From assembly GCA_029785625.1 (NCBI GenBank), contig JAFLZI010000032.1, positions 1 through 5,786 on the forward strand: a stretch of 5,786 bases of DNA, written 5' to 3'. A model generated the notes under the pieces. That model had not been told where the DNA came from. It worked only from the letters and a program-made list of their open reading frames with translations, and made no database searches. Made by a program: the position numbers and the translations under genes. Shown in pieces: positions 1 to 5,532 of the stretch (position 1 is its first letter; each line of letters begins with the position of its first letter). The DNA comes from Nitrososphaerota archaeon (GTDB lineage Archaea; Thermoproteota; Nitrososphaeria; Nitrososphaerales; UBA183).

Positions 1-2
1 AC

Positions 3-1124
3 GGAGGGAAGGCCATCGACATCTTCAGCGCCGACGACGACGAAGGGCTCGGATGGCTGCTTTGGTTGCTGAAGCACCTTGAGCGGGGGGACAGAGGACA
101 CAAGGTCCTGCTGCTCTGTGGAAACAAAGTCGACCTGGCGTTCAGGGAGGGCTCCGTCGCGAGGAAGCTGGAGGAGGAAGGGATGCTCAAGTGGTCCCAC
201 ATCGGGGAGCTGAAGTCCAGGAACCCCGACGACGTAAGGGCGTCCTACGCGAGACTTTCGGAGTACCAGGTGGTCCTCACCGTCCCGGCCTTCTTCTACA
301 ACGCGAACGAGATGTTCAACTCGCTAAGCGACCTGATAGAACTGCTCAAGCAGAGGGGGCGCGTCGTCTGGAGCAGGGACGGGAAGAGGGAGATCTATTG
401 CCTGGCCATCCGCGAGTCGAAGGTCCTTCTTGCGAGCCGGTACTATGCGGGGAAGATACAGAGCAGGCAGGACGCCGAGATGGACCTCATCGACCTTGTC
501 GACAAGGCGTTCCACACCGGGGTAGCCCTCGCCTTCGATTCGCTCCGGTACATGTCGATCACGCCTGAGGTCCGCGACATCACGCACTTCACATTCATAA
601 AAAAGCTGGGGAAGATGAAACTCCCGAGGGAGTTCAACTACGTCCTGAGGTTCGCCGCCCCCCGCTGGCTGCGCCGGATGCGCAAGGGGCAGTTCTGCTT
701 GTACACGGACGAGGATGACGTCTTCTTCGGGGTCAACGAGCCGGTAGATTGGCACATCGAGAGGGGAGAGGCCATCATGGGGAAAGTCGGAATAGACGTC
801 GTCGTCAACGAAAGGTCGAAGAGGCCTCAGAAAGACGAGGCTGAGGACGGGACTGAGCAGAGCGCTCTCGACGAAGGGAAAGGCGACGCCGGCCCGGCGA
901 CCAGGAAGTGGAAGGTATCAGATAGCGTCCACAAGAGGGTCGTCTCTCTCATCCTGGAGGAAGGGATGTCGTACTCGAGCGCCATAGCCAAGATGGAGGT
1001 GGGGGACGACGTCGACCCGCAGGCATCCGTCAAGATATCCCAGGGGACCGCGTATAACGAGGTCAAGGCGCACAGGGAGAAGCTGTGCCTATGCGACCAG
1101 GCCGAGGAGGGGCCCGAGCCGTGA
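3..1124 (+). CDS. HerA/FtsK-like P-loop ATPase with C-terminal HTH-like domain (5' end outside window)
   Basis: The frame is open to the left edge, so the N-terminus, including any Walker A loop, lies outside; 373 codons are visible plus a TGA stop. A hydrophobic strand ending in an acidic residue (EIYCLAIRES, 390-419) followed by ASR looks like a Walker B strand. About 30 residues later comes a helix, then HTGVALAFDSLRY and TPEVRDITHFTFIKKLG (513-611), the layout of the second half of HerA/FtsK/A32-type ATPases, where a 'TQ-R-P' sensor strand precedes a 'vR...d..i.kk.G' segment. A charged linker (about 807-908) leads to a region (909-1085) that reads like a helix-turn-helix. Such ATPases pump DNA during packaging, conjugation or partition; which applies here is unknown. 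Oddity: Walker B has Arg-Glu where Asp-Glu is usual. I recall similar 'REa' variants in archaeal element-borne ATPases but cannot verify it. A serine recombinase follows 145 bp downstream on the same strand. Confidence 0.62.
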   Translation, partial: GGKAIDIFSADDDEGLGWLLWLLKHLERGDRGHKVLLLCGNKVDLAFREGSVARKLEEEGMLKWSHIGELKSRNPDDVRASYARLSEYQVVLTVPAFFYNANEMFNSLSDLIELLKQRGRVVWSRDGKREIYCLAIRESKVLLASRYYAGKIQSRQDAEMDLIDLVDKAFHTGVALAFDSLRYMSITPEVRDITHFTFIKKLGKMKLPREFNYVLRFAAPRWLRRMRKGQFCLYTDEDDVFFGVNEPVDWHIERGEAIMGKVGIDVVVNERSKRPQKDEAEDGTEQSALDEGKGDAGPATRKWKVSDSVHKRVVSLILEEGMSYSSAIAKMEVGDDVDPQASVKISQGTAYNEVKAHREKLCLCDQAEEGPEP

Positions 1125-1188
1125 GCGTTCATTCATTCAGTGGCTGTATAGACTCCCACCACCACCATTATGGACGATTGATTGACAT

Positions 1189-1208
1189 CTCCGCGTTTGA
1201 ACGCGGGG
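1189..1208. repeat. Inverted repeat / hairpin 1
   Basis: CCGCGTT and AACGCGG form a perfect 7-bp inverted repeat around TG (1191-1206). The outer bases CT and GG extend it to 9 bp with one wobble pair. The context ATTGACATCT just before the stem and GGCT just after it resembles the subterminal hairpins of archaeal IS200/IS605-family elements as I remember them. It could equally be a protein binding site or an RNA hairpin. Confidence 0.7.
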
Positions 1209-1214
1209 CTGAGC

Positions 1215-1234
1215 GTCGTTTTTCCTCAAACGAC
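1215..1234. repeat. Inverted repeat / hairpin 2 with T-run
   Basis: GTCGTTT (1215-1221) and AAACGAC (1228-1234) are exact reverse complements separated by TTCCTC. A run of five T lies at the end of the left arm and the start of the loop. The repeat lies 8 bp after hairpin 1 and about 35 bp before the recombinase start, so the pair could be a recombinase binding site or a termination region. Confidence 0.65.
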
Positions 1235-1269
1235 CGAATGAGGAAATTGAACAGAGGCCAGTTCGAAAG

Positions 1270-2058
1270 TTGAGCGCGAGCGAGAATCAAAGTCCCCTGA
1301 AGCGCCGGACGGCCTTCGCATACCTGCGAGTCAGCAGCAGGAAGCAGGACGAGGAGAACCAGAGGATCCAGATCGGGCGCTGGGCCCAGGAGCACGCCGT
1401 CGACGTCGACCCTGGAGGCTGGTTCGTGGATCACGCGGTGTCGGGGAGGAAGGTCCCGCCCCTCGAAAGGGACGGGTTCAGGTCTATGTACGACCTGGTG
1501 GCGGAGCTAAGGAAGCAGGGAACCGGTCCGTCCAACGTCCTTGTCTACGAGCTCTCCAGGGTGGGGCGCAGCTTCTGGGAGATGCTCGAAGTCGTTAGGG
1601 CCCTGGAGGAGAGCGCCCCGATCATCAGCACGTCGCCAAAAGAGTCGTTCCTGCAGATAGAGGACCAGTCGCTCAGGAGGTTCCTCCTTGCCATGCTCGC
1701 CTGGGCAGCCGAGAGAGAGGCGGACCTGATCAGCCAGAGGACCCTTGAGGGGCTCGAGAGGGCGCGTCAGGAGAGCAGGCACAGCGGGGTCGTCCCCCTG
1801 GGGTATTCGGTGGACCACACAGCGGAAGAATGCCAGCGGCTGGGCCATGACCCGAGGATCTGCAAAGTCCACGGCGTGCTGCGGCTCACCCCCGACGGCG
1901 AGGTCGCTTACGAGATGCACCTGGCTGACGCCGACGTCACGCCCAGGGAGATCAGGAAGAGGCTAGACGAGCTCACGCCCAAGCAGGCCTGGTCTCTCCT
2001 CCAGAACGTGAAGAAGCACGGGAGGGGGGGGACTATCGACTCTCTGTCAGCTGGCTGA
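1270..2058 (+). CDS. Serine site-specific recombinase (resolvase/invertase family) with putative zinc-binding tail
   Basis: The 262-aa product has a resolvase catalytic domain at about residues 14-165. AFAYLRVSSRKQ carries the nucleophile Ser22 with Arg20; DHAVSGR (54-60) matches the conserved substrate loop; ELSRVGRS (94-101) gives the two active-site arginines R97 and R100; AEREADLISQRTLEGL (147-162) is the ER...RT.GL end of the domain. Such enzymes cut and rejoin DNA through a phosphoserine link for cointegrate resolution, inversion or integration. The C-terminal part (166-262) is longer than in minimal resolvases (about 180-190 aa) and holds Cys188, His193, Cys198 and His201, a plausible zinc site, then a helical stretch that may bind DNA. 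The start is TTG: an in-frame stop lies at 1210 and no ATG or GTG intervenes. The catalytic domain comes first, unlike IS607-type transposases. It converges with the minus-strand operon, with 8 bp between stops. Confidence 0.88.
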   Translation: MSASENQSPLKRRTAFAYLRVSSRKQDEENQRIQIGRWAQEHAVDVDPGGWFVDHAVSGRKVPPLERDGFRSMYDLVAELRKQGTGPSNVLVYELSRVGRSFWEMLEVVRALEESAPIISTSPKESFLQIEDQSLRRFLLAMLAWAAEREADLISQRTLEGLERARQESRHSGVVPLGYSVDHTAEECQRLGHDPRICKVHGVLRLTPDGEVAYEMHLADADVTPREIRKRLDELTPKQAWSLLQNVKKHGRGGTIDSLSAG

Positions 2059-2066
2059 ATGCTCTT

Positions 2067-2318
2067 TCAACGACGTCCGTCGGCGTTGATCAGGTCGAAC
2101 CCCTGCTTCACCGCGTCCAGGAGACAGTAGTGGCGCGAACCGGCTCTGGGCCTTGCCGCGTAGGCGCTGTTCGCTTCGAAGGGGACCCCGCAGACGTCGC
2201 ATCTCTCGTGCCCCCGGGCCTTGAGTATGGCCAGCCTCCTCGAGTCGATCAGGTAGACCATGACCACAGCCTGATCATAGGCGGAGGCTGAGGTAGGCGC
2301 CTGTTCCGTGGACTGCAT
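2067..2318 (-). CDS. 83-aa Cys-rich protein, putative zinc-binding
   Basis: Last gene of the minus-strand operon. Its ATG (2318-2316) shares one base with the TGA of the membrane-protein gene upstream (TGATG), and GGGAGG lies 10 nt before it. The core holds CDVC (Cys40, Cys43), then about 20 residues later RHYC (His63, Cys65), with His37 also nearby. This spacing suggests a single zinc site like those in small zinc ribbons or treble clefs. The segment before it (DQAVVMVYLIDSRRLAILKARG) is strand-helix-like and may be a short structural domain. No signal peptide or membrane helix is seen. I do not recognise the family. A longer reading of the same frame begins upstream inside the neighbour gene; I prefer the ATG because of the overlap and ribosome binding site. 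A role in nucleic acid or protein binding is only a guess. Confidence 0.65.
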   Translation of the reverse strand: MQSTEQAPTSASAYDQAVVMVYLIDSRRLAILKARGHERCDVCGVPFEANSAYAARPRAGSRHYCLLDAVKQGFDLINADGRR

Positions 2319-2548
2319 CAGCTCGACGCCTCCCTCGAGGCCGCGAAGACCGCCAGCCCGGCCACGGACGCCGTCAGGGTCAGGAAGACGTCCCCCGTCA
2401 CCCACACGTCGGTGGTGAACAGCTCGAAGGGCCAGACGTAGACGTCTCCGGAGACTCCGATGCCGACGCTGAAGCCCCACCAGCCCAAGAGGATCAGGGC
2501 GAAGAGGAAGCCCGTGAGGGTGCCTGCCAGGTAGGAGAAGCGGCTCAT
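2318..2548 (-). CDS. 76-aa small membrane protein, two predicted helices
   Basis: The ATG at 2548 overlaps the stop of the preceding gene as ATGA, with GGAGG 8 nt upstream (2557-2561 on the plus strand). Residues about 6-31 are strongly hydrophobic with Gly and Trp (LTGFLFALILLGWWGFSVGI). A second hydrophobic stretch covers about 54-70 (FLTLTASVAGLAVFAA). Between them lies a Trp/Asp-rich loop of about 22 residues; the C-terminus is short and polar. The product is thus probably an integral membrane protein with both ends on the same side. The gene directly upstream also encodes a two-helix protein, so the two may form a complex. Family unknown; holin-like, pore-like or anchor roles are possible but unsupported. 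Confidence 0.65.
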   Translation of the reverse strand: MSRFSYLAGTLTGFLFALILLGWWGFSVGIGVSGDVYVWPFELFTTDVWVTGDVFLTLTASVAGLAVFAASREASS

Positions 2549-2742
2549 CTGAAGGCCCTCCACACCAGATAGGGGAAGCTCAGCGAGTAGAAGACCACGG
2601 CGAAGGGGAGGGCCGCGAACCAGAAGACGAAGGGAGGGAGGGGGAGGCGGACGTAGTAGGCGTTGAGGTCCCAGAGGAGGCAGCAGAGCAGCCCCGCCGC
2701 GACCAGGACGTCGAGGACCTTGCTCAAACCCCGTCTCGTCAC
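2545..2742 (-). CDS. 65-aa small membrane protein, two predicted helices
   Basis: The GTG start at 2742 overlaps the TGA of the 93-aa gene as GTGA; a GGGGAG sits 8 nt upstream (2751-2756 on the plus strand). This start is chosen because upstream in-frame sequence overlaps the well-formed 93-aa gene. A basic N-terminus (TRRGLSK) precedes a first helix at about residues 9-30 with two Cys (VLVAAGLLCCLLW). A short LPLPP turn follows, then a second aromatic-rich helix at about 38-61. The ending WRAFR is positively charged. With Arg/Lys at both ends, the positive-inside rule suggests both termini face the cytoplasm. I do not recognise the family. It is followed at once by another two-helix protein gene. 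Confidence 0.62.
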   Translation of the reverse strand: MTRRGLSKVLDVLVAAGLLCCLLWDLNAYYVRLPLPPFVFWFAALPFAVVFYSLSFPYLVWRAFR

Positions 2743-3020
2743 TCTGCATACTCCCCGTGCTTCTTCGCCCTCTGGTGCAGGTCCAGGGCTGCGGAGTTGT
2801 TGAAGGGCGCGTGGTCGCACTCTTCCCTGGATGTCCCGCTGCACAGGAGCTGCAACGCCCGCTGCGGTGCTTCCTTCGGCCTGCGCCAGAACCTGACTTC
2901 TAGCCTGCGGGTGTCGTCTGTGAAGTCCGCCTCGAAGTGGGTGAACCCGCGCTTCTGGTACTCGTAGATCTTCTTCGGGATGTCGATGATGAGGACCCAT
3001 TCCTTGTTGATGGCGACCAA
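2739..3020 (-). CDS. 93-aa protein of unknown function
   Basis: The start is the TTG at 3020, preceded by AAGGA with a 5-nt spacer and, further up, GGAGG; no ATG or GTG is available in frame upstream before the region falls within the 37-aa frame. The first 50 residues look like an alpha/beta fold with strands WVLIIDIP and RLEVRFWRR around a polar helix (KKIYEYQKRGF). The second half is helical and polar and holds Cys60, Cys68, His70 and His82, which could bind a metal though the spacing matches no motif I know. No signal peptide or membrane segment is seen. It sits between the 37-aa frame (2-nt gap) and the first small membrane protein (GTGA overlap), so it is probably co-translated with them. 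Family not recognised. Confidence 0.68.
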   Translation of the reverse strand: MVAINKEWVLIIDIPKKIYEYQKRGFTHFEADFTDDTRRLEVRFWRRPKEAPQRALQLLCSGTSREECDHAPFNNSAALDLHQRAKKHGEYAE

Positions 3021-3022
3021 GG

Positions 3023-3136
3023 CTATCCTTGGGCCTCCAAGCCGGTGTATTGAGAGGGAAGGACGCCGAATGACATCATGATATCTCCCCTCCGCGCCCT
3101 AACTCTTTCGTAACGTGGAATGGACTTGGCCGTCAC
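3023..3136 (-). CDS. 37-aa microprotein between the helicase-like gene and the 93-aa gene
   Basis: A GTG at 3136 overlaps the TGA of the AAA+ ATPase gene as GTGA, exactly like the other junctions of this operon, with GGAGGG 6 nt upstream (3143-3148 on the plus strand). The frame encodes a basic N-terminal half (PRYERVRARRGD) and a neutral end (GVLPSQYTGLEAQG). It stops with TAG two bases before the TTG of the next gene. Two adjacent internal ATGs (3079 and 3076) have their own strong site GGAGGGGAG five bases upstream, which would give an 18-aa product. Without this gene the operon would have its only gap, about 112 bp. It may be a true microprotein or a translated leader that couples ribosomes into the 93-aa gene. 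No known family. Confidence 0.5.
   Translation of the reverse strand: MTAKSIPRYERVRARRGDIMMSFGVLPSQYTGLEAQG
3085..3093 (-). promoter_or_regulatory. Strong internal Shine-Dalgarno site
   Basis: Read on the minus strand this is GGAGGGGAG, five bases before ATGATG (3079-3074). It could start an 18-aa product inside the 37-aa frame. It is among the strongest ribosome binding sites in the window, although no longer frame begins there. Confidence 0.5.
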
Positions 3137-4893
3137 GCCTCGCCCTCCACTGGCTGGCGTCTGGACGCCGTCCTCTTCTCGAAGCAGTCCCGGCAGAGGT
3201 GGCCGCGCTCCTTCAGGAAGAAGTTCTCTTTGAAGGGCTCGCACTCCTTGCCACAGTCGGCGCAGACGAAGGGCTTCAGGGTCGCGAGGTGGGCCTGGGG
3301 GGCTTCGGGGGCGGTCTTGGTAAGGTCCTCCCGGCAGAGGGAGCAGGCGAAGTGCCCTTCCTCGGTCCTGGAGAGGGTCCCGGGCTTGCCGCAGAGCTCG
3401 CACAGGCCCTCCTTGGGTGCTTCAGTTGCTTCAGTTGCTTCAGTTGCTTCAGTAGGCGGGGCCCTCCCGAAGAGGCGCAGCCACGCCCTCTCGAGCTGCG
3501 ACGGCCGGACCTCGAACTTCGTCTCCCCGTGCGAGCCGTCGCGCCTCGGGTCGTGGTAGAGCTCCATGTTGATCAGGGCCCTGGAGACCTTCCTGGCGTC
3601 GAGCCTCTCTGAGCCGTCCGCCTCCCTCACCTTTTCTGTGAGGGCCTTGAGGCCTATCCTGACGGGCGCATCCCCGGTCCGCTTGACGAGCCCGACCGCC
3701 CCCTCCGTCTTCACCAGCTCCCTGAGCATGATCAGGACCGTGGTTCCGAAGGACTCGGCCGCCTTGGCCGCCTTCTCCTCCTGCTGCTCCCTCACGAAGC
3801 TGGCGACCCCGGCTTCGACGCTGGGCTCCCCCTCGGGCCTGTGGGCGTCCAGGAGGCGGGCGACGGCCACGAGGGGCTTAGCCAGGTTCCAGACCCTCCC
3901 GCTGAAGTCGAAGGGGTTGGCGACCGAGGGGATGAGCTCGCGCAGCTCGTCCCAGAACCGGAAGAGGGTGAGGTAGAGCTCGTCCCTGACGGAGGCCCAC
4001 TCGGCGGACCCCTCTGACACCTCGCGGTTGGCCTTGACCCTGTCGAGGGTCCTGAAGAGGATTATCTCGAAGGCGCGGTCGCCGAGGACCTCCTCGAGCC
4101 CGTTGATGGAGCAGACGACCTTGGGGCAGTAGGTACTCCACTTCGTGACGCGGAGCCTGTCGCCGTCCTGGGAGACCCTGGTCGCCTTGCCGTTCCGCTG
4201 CCACCCCGAGTTCAGGACCGACAGGTAGGCGAGCTGCTCGTCGCTCTTCTCCGCCAGGGCCTCGCCCTCGTCCACGATCATGGTCCCTCGGGTGTCCTGG
4301 GCCGTCCGGTAGATGGCGGGGCCGGAGGCGTTGGCGAAGATCTCCGCGTTGAAGGCCATGGTCTTGAAGAGGGAGCCGGTCTTGGTCTTTCCCACCCCCT
4401 TCTCGCCCCCCAGCTTCAGGTAGGGGAAGTACTCGAAGAGGAAGAAGAAGTAGGTCGCCAGGGTGTACACCGCGCAGACGGTCGGGCCATGGACCTGGTT
4501 GTCGAAGTCGACGTACCACTCGAACTTCTCCCGGACGTCCCTGAAGGTCTTCCAGAGGTCGGGGACCGGGGAGGCCCCGCCGACGAAGGCCTTGATGGAG
4601 TCCGCGCTCCACCTCTGCTCCGGGATAGTCTGTGGCATGCTGGCGAGCCAGCCGCGCTTCATGAACTCCTGGTCCGTCGTCTCGAAGATCTCGCGCTTGC
4701 TGGTGACGGTGCAGAGGACCATCTCCCCCCTCTCCAGGAGGTTCCCGCGCTTGTCCCTGACGGCCCGGATGCCCGGGAGGGGGACGCTGAGGAGGAGGGT
4801 CTCGGTGGGGTTCGAGTCAAGGGCGGGCGAGATGATCCGGACGTCCCCCCAGAGGATCCTGACCTGGTCGCCGAGTGGGAGCTCGTCGGTCAC
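3133..4893 (-). CDS. AAA+ (DUF3631-like) helicase-type ATPase with winged helix and two zinc ribbons
   Basis: The 586-aa product has a P-loop core at about residues 110-320. FPYLKLGGEKGVGKTKT contains Walker A (162-170), TMIVDEGE (204-211) is Walker B, VLNSGWQRNGKATRV (226-240) and TYCPKVVCSINGL (254-266) hold the sensor-1 Asn264, and DRAFEIILFRT (272-282) gives candidate arginine fingers. This order (PYL-G-K-GKT, IDE, LN-G, PKV, DR) matches the ATPase/helicase modules of archaeal and viral primase-helicase proteins related to DUF3631, from memory. No primase domain is visible in the 110-residue N-terminus. Residues about 383-475 look like a winged helix. A (TEA)4 hinge (481-492) then leads to Cys498/501/517/520 and Cys544/547/567/570, two Cys4 zinc ribbons. 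It probably unwinds or remodels DNA in replication of the element. The GTG start overlaps the upstream gene as GTGA and has GGAGG 8 nt ahead. The exact family is uncertain; the ATPase call is firm. Confidence 0.85.
   Translation of the reverse strand: MTDELPLGDQVRILWGDVRIISPALDSNPTETLLLSVPLPGIRAVRDKRGNLLERGEMVLCTVTSKREIFETTDQEFMKRGWLASMPQTIPEQRWSADSIKAFVGGASPVPDLWKTFRDVREKFEWYVDFDNQVHGPTVCAVYTLATYFFFLFEYFPYLKLGGEKGVGKTKTGSLFKTMAFNAEIFANASGPAIYRTAQDTRGTMIVDEGEALAEKSDEQLAYLSVLNSGWQRNGKATRVSQDGDRLRVTKWSTYCPKVVCSINGLEEVLGDRAFEIILFRTLDRVKANREVSEGSAEWASVRDELYLTLFRFWDELRELIPSVANPFDFSGRVWNLAKPLVAVARLLDAHRPEGEPSVEAGVASFVREQQEEKAAKAAESFGTTVLIMLRELVKTEGAVGLVKRTGDAPVRIGLKALTEKVREADGSERLDARKVSRALINMELYHDPRRDGSHGETKFEVRPSQLERAWLRLFGRAPPTEATEATEATEAPKEGLCELCGKPGTLSRTEEGHFACSLCREDLTKTAPEAPQAHLATLKPFVCADCGKECEPFKENFFLKERGHLCRDCFEKRTASRRQPVEGEA
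3418..3453 (-). repeat. Four exact 9-bp tandem repeats coding for (Thr-Glu-Ala)4
   Basis: TGCTTCAGT occurs four times without mismatch. Read on the minus strand it encodes TEATEATEATEA, a flexible hinge between the winged-helix region and the zinc ribbons of the AAA+ ATPase. The 9-bp unit keeps the frame, so copy number could vary by slippage without breaking the gene. The perfect identity points to recent expansion. Confidence 0.95.
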
Positions 4894-5189
4894 TTCAGGT
4901 CCCTCCAGGCCGACGTCCTGACGACGCCCTGGCTCCTGCTGTTCTCTGCGGCCATGACCATCTCTGTGAGGCCGATGGGGCGCTCGAGGGCCAAGTCCCG
5001 GGAGAGCTTGGAGGCCTCGTAGGAGAGGCGGTCATGGGACTCCATGTCGTAGAGCTTGGCCTTCTCCACGAGCTGCTGGAAGTCTCCCTGCTCCACCACG
5101 GCCCAGACGTCGGTGCCCTCGAGGCGCTGGAGCCGGAAGACCAGGCCCTCCCTCCTGGGGACCTGGACGGTGGCCACGTCCTCGGTCAT
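4890..5189 (-). CDS. 99-aa protein of unknown function
   Basis: The ATG at 5189 overlaps the stop of the duplicated small gene as ATGA, and its TGA overlaps the GTG of the AAA+ ATPase as GTGA, so it is the direct partner upstream of the helicase-like gene. GAGGAGG lies 10 nt before the start. The N-terminal 35 residues are strand-rich (VATVQVP, LVFRLQRL, VWAVVEQ). The middle is a charged helical region (FQQLVEKAKLYDMES, SYEASKLSRDLALER), and the end is polar (SRSQGVVRTSAWRDLK). No Cys pairs, membrane segment or signal peptide are seen. The fold resembles small regulatory or loader proteins only in a general way, and I do not recognise the family. Its position makes a helper role for the ATPase plausible. 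Confidence 0.68.
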   Translation of the reverse strand: MTEDVATVQVPRREGLVFRLQRLEGTDVWAVVEQGDFQQLVEKAKLYDMESHDRLSYEASKLSRDLALERPIGLTEMVMAAENSRSQGVVRTSAWRDLK

Positions 5190-5434
5190 GGGGCGAGGAC
5201 CTCCTCGAGCTTCGGGTCGTCGAAGGTCCCTTCTTCGGCCGAGAGGTAGACACGCCGTATGGATATGACGTCGGCCCCGTGGTCCTGCGTGAGCAGCCTC
5301 TGGACCGCCGCGGCCGCCGACTCGGGCCTCTTGTACTGGTCGTATTCGAGGCTCGACATCTGGTCGTAGCGGAAGCCGACCACGACGAAGACCTCCCTCT
5401 TCCCCTTGAGCTTGAAGTCGCGGAAGGGCTTCAC
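5186..5434 (-). CDS. 82-aa unknown protein, copy B of a tandem duplicated gene
   Basis: The GTG at 5434 overlaps the stop of the 33-aa gene as GTGA; GGAGG lies 10 nt upstream (5445-5449 on the plus strand). The protein begins with a basic segment (KPFRDFKLKGKR), then strand VFVVVGF, a polar loop, a helix (PESAAAAVQRLLTQD) and strand ADVISIRRVYLS, a beta-alpha-beta pattern. The acidic tail (AEEGTFDDPKLEEVLAP) differs from that of copy A. Over the shared core the two proteins are identical, with only two synonymous base differences. Function unknown. The stop overlaps the ATG of the 99-aa gene as ATGA. Confidence 0.72.
   Translation of the reverse strand: MKPFRDFKLKGKREVFVVVGFRYDQMSSLEYDQYKRPESAAAAVQRLLTQDHGADVISIRRVYLSAEEGTFDDPKLEEVLAP
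5247..5422. repeat. Tandem duplication, unit B (partner 5611-5786)
   Basis: These 176 bp match 5611-5786 at an offset of 364 bp with two mismatches (5252 A/G and 5345 T/C), both synonymous in the coding frame. A second short match, 5184-5207 with 5527-5550 (24 bp, exact, offset 343), covers the gene end and the start of the next gene. The partner copy runs into the window edge, so the true length of the duplication is not visible. Confidence 0.95.
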
Positions 5435-5532
5435 TTCGTCAGCGCCTCCAGAAGGTCCTCGTCGTCCTTGATGTAGAGCCGGAGGTACTGGCGGATGGGG
5501 TCCTGGTACTGGACGGAGGCCTCTGTGGTCAT
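5431..5532 (-). CDS. 33-aa acidic microprotein between the two duplicate genes
   Basis: ATG at 5532-5530 overlaps the TGA of copy A (ATGA), and its own TGA overlaps the GTG of copy B (GTGA). GAGGAGG stands 10 nt before the start. The product starts MTTEASVQYQDPIRQYL and ends IKDDEDLLEALTK; it could form one amphipathic helix. Its first residues (MT.E..VQ) weakly echo those of the 99-aa protein (MTEDVATVQV) that occupies the same place after copy B, so it may be a shortened relic of that gene carried by the duplication. It is supported by perfect operon spacing rather than by homology. Confidence 0.55.
   Translation of the reverse strand: MTTEASVQYQDPIRQYLRLYIKDDEDLLEALTK

Larger units (their letters stand above)
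1125..1269. other. Intergenic region between ATPase and recombinase genes
   Basis: This 145-bp gap is the only sizeable non-coding stretch in the window and is visibly more AT-rich than the genes. It holds two inverted repeats (1189-1208 and 1215-1234) and a run of five T (1219-1223). I see no convincing archaeal TATA box; TGTATAG near 1145 is a weak candidate only. An AGAGG at 1253-1257 could serve as a ribosome binding site for the TTG start at 1270, 12 nt downstream. Possible roles are a terminator for the ATPase gene, an operator or recombination site for the recombinase, or a remnant of an IS200/IS605-like end. Confidence 0.6.

Noticed and set aside
99..140. A segment LLLCGNKVDLAFREGS that looks like the NKxD motif of Ras-type GTPases.
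   Set aside because: No P-loop, DxxG or SAK motif is visible in the expected places, and the rest of the protein fits a HerA/FtsK-like layout; the match is probably chance.
1181..1234. A tRNA gene or CRISPR repeat in the intergenic region.
   Set aside because: There is no cloverleaf, no TTC-type T loop and no repeated spacing; only two unlike hairpins are present.
1085..1273. A 62-codon frame spanning the intergenic palindromes.
   Set aside because: It overlaps the ATPase end and the recombinase start, has no clear ribosome binding site, and runs through the inverted repeats.
2059..2066. Bidirectional terminator between the convergent genes.
   Set aside because: Only 8 bp separate the stop codons and no hairpin or T-run is seen there.
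3075..3082. Palindrome ATCATGAT at the internal start codons.
   Set aside because: Only 8 bp and explained by the ATGATG double start; too short to support an operator.
3115..3612. Long plus-strand open frames opposite the AAA+ ATPase gene (also 4463-5022 and 4875-5249).
   Set aside because: They are low-complexity frames of GC-rich antisense DNA without domain motifs or operon spacing, while the minus strand has clear motifs.
3878..4612. A 244-codon minus-strand frame inside the AAA+ ATPase gene.
   Set aside because: It is Arg/Gly/Pro-rich, out of frame with the Walker motifs, and typical of a shifted GC-rich reading.
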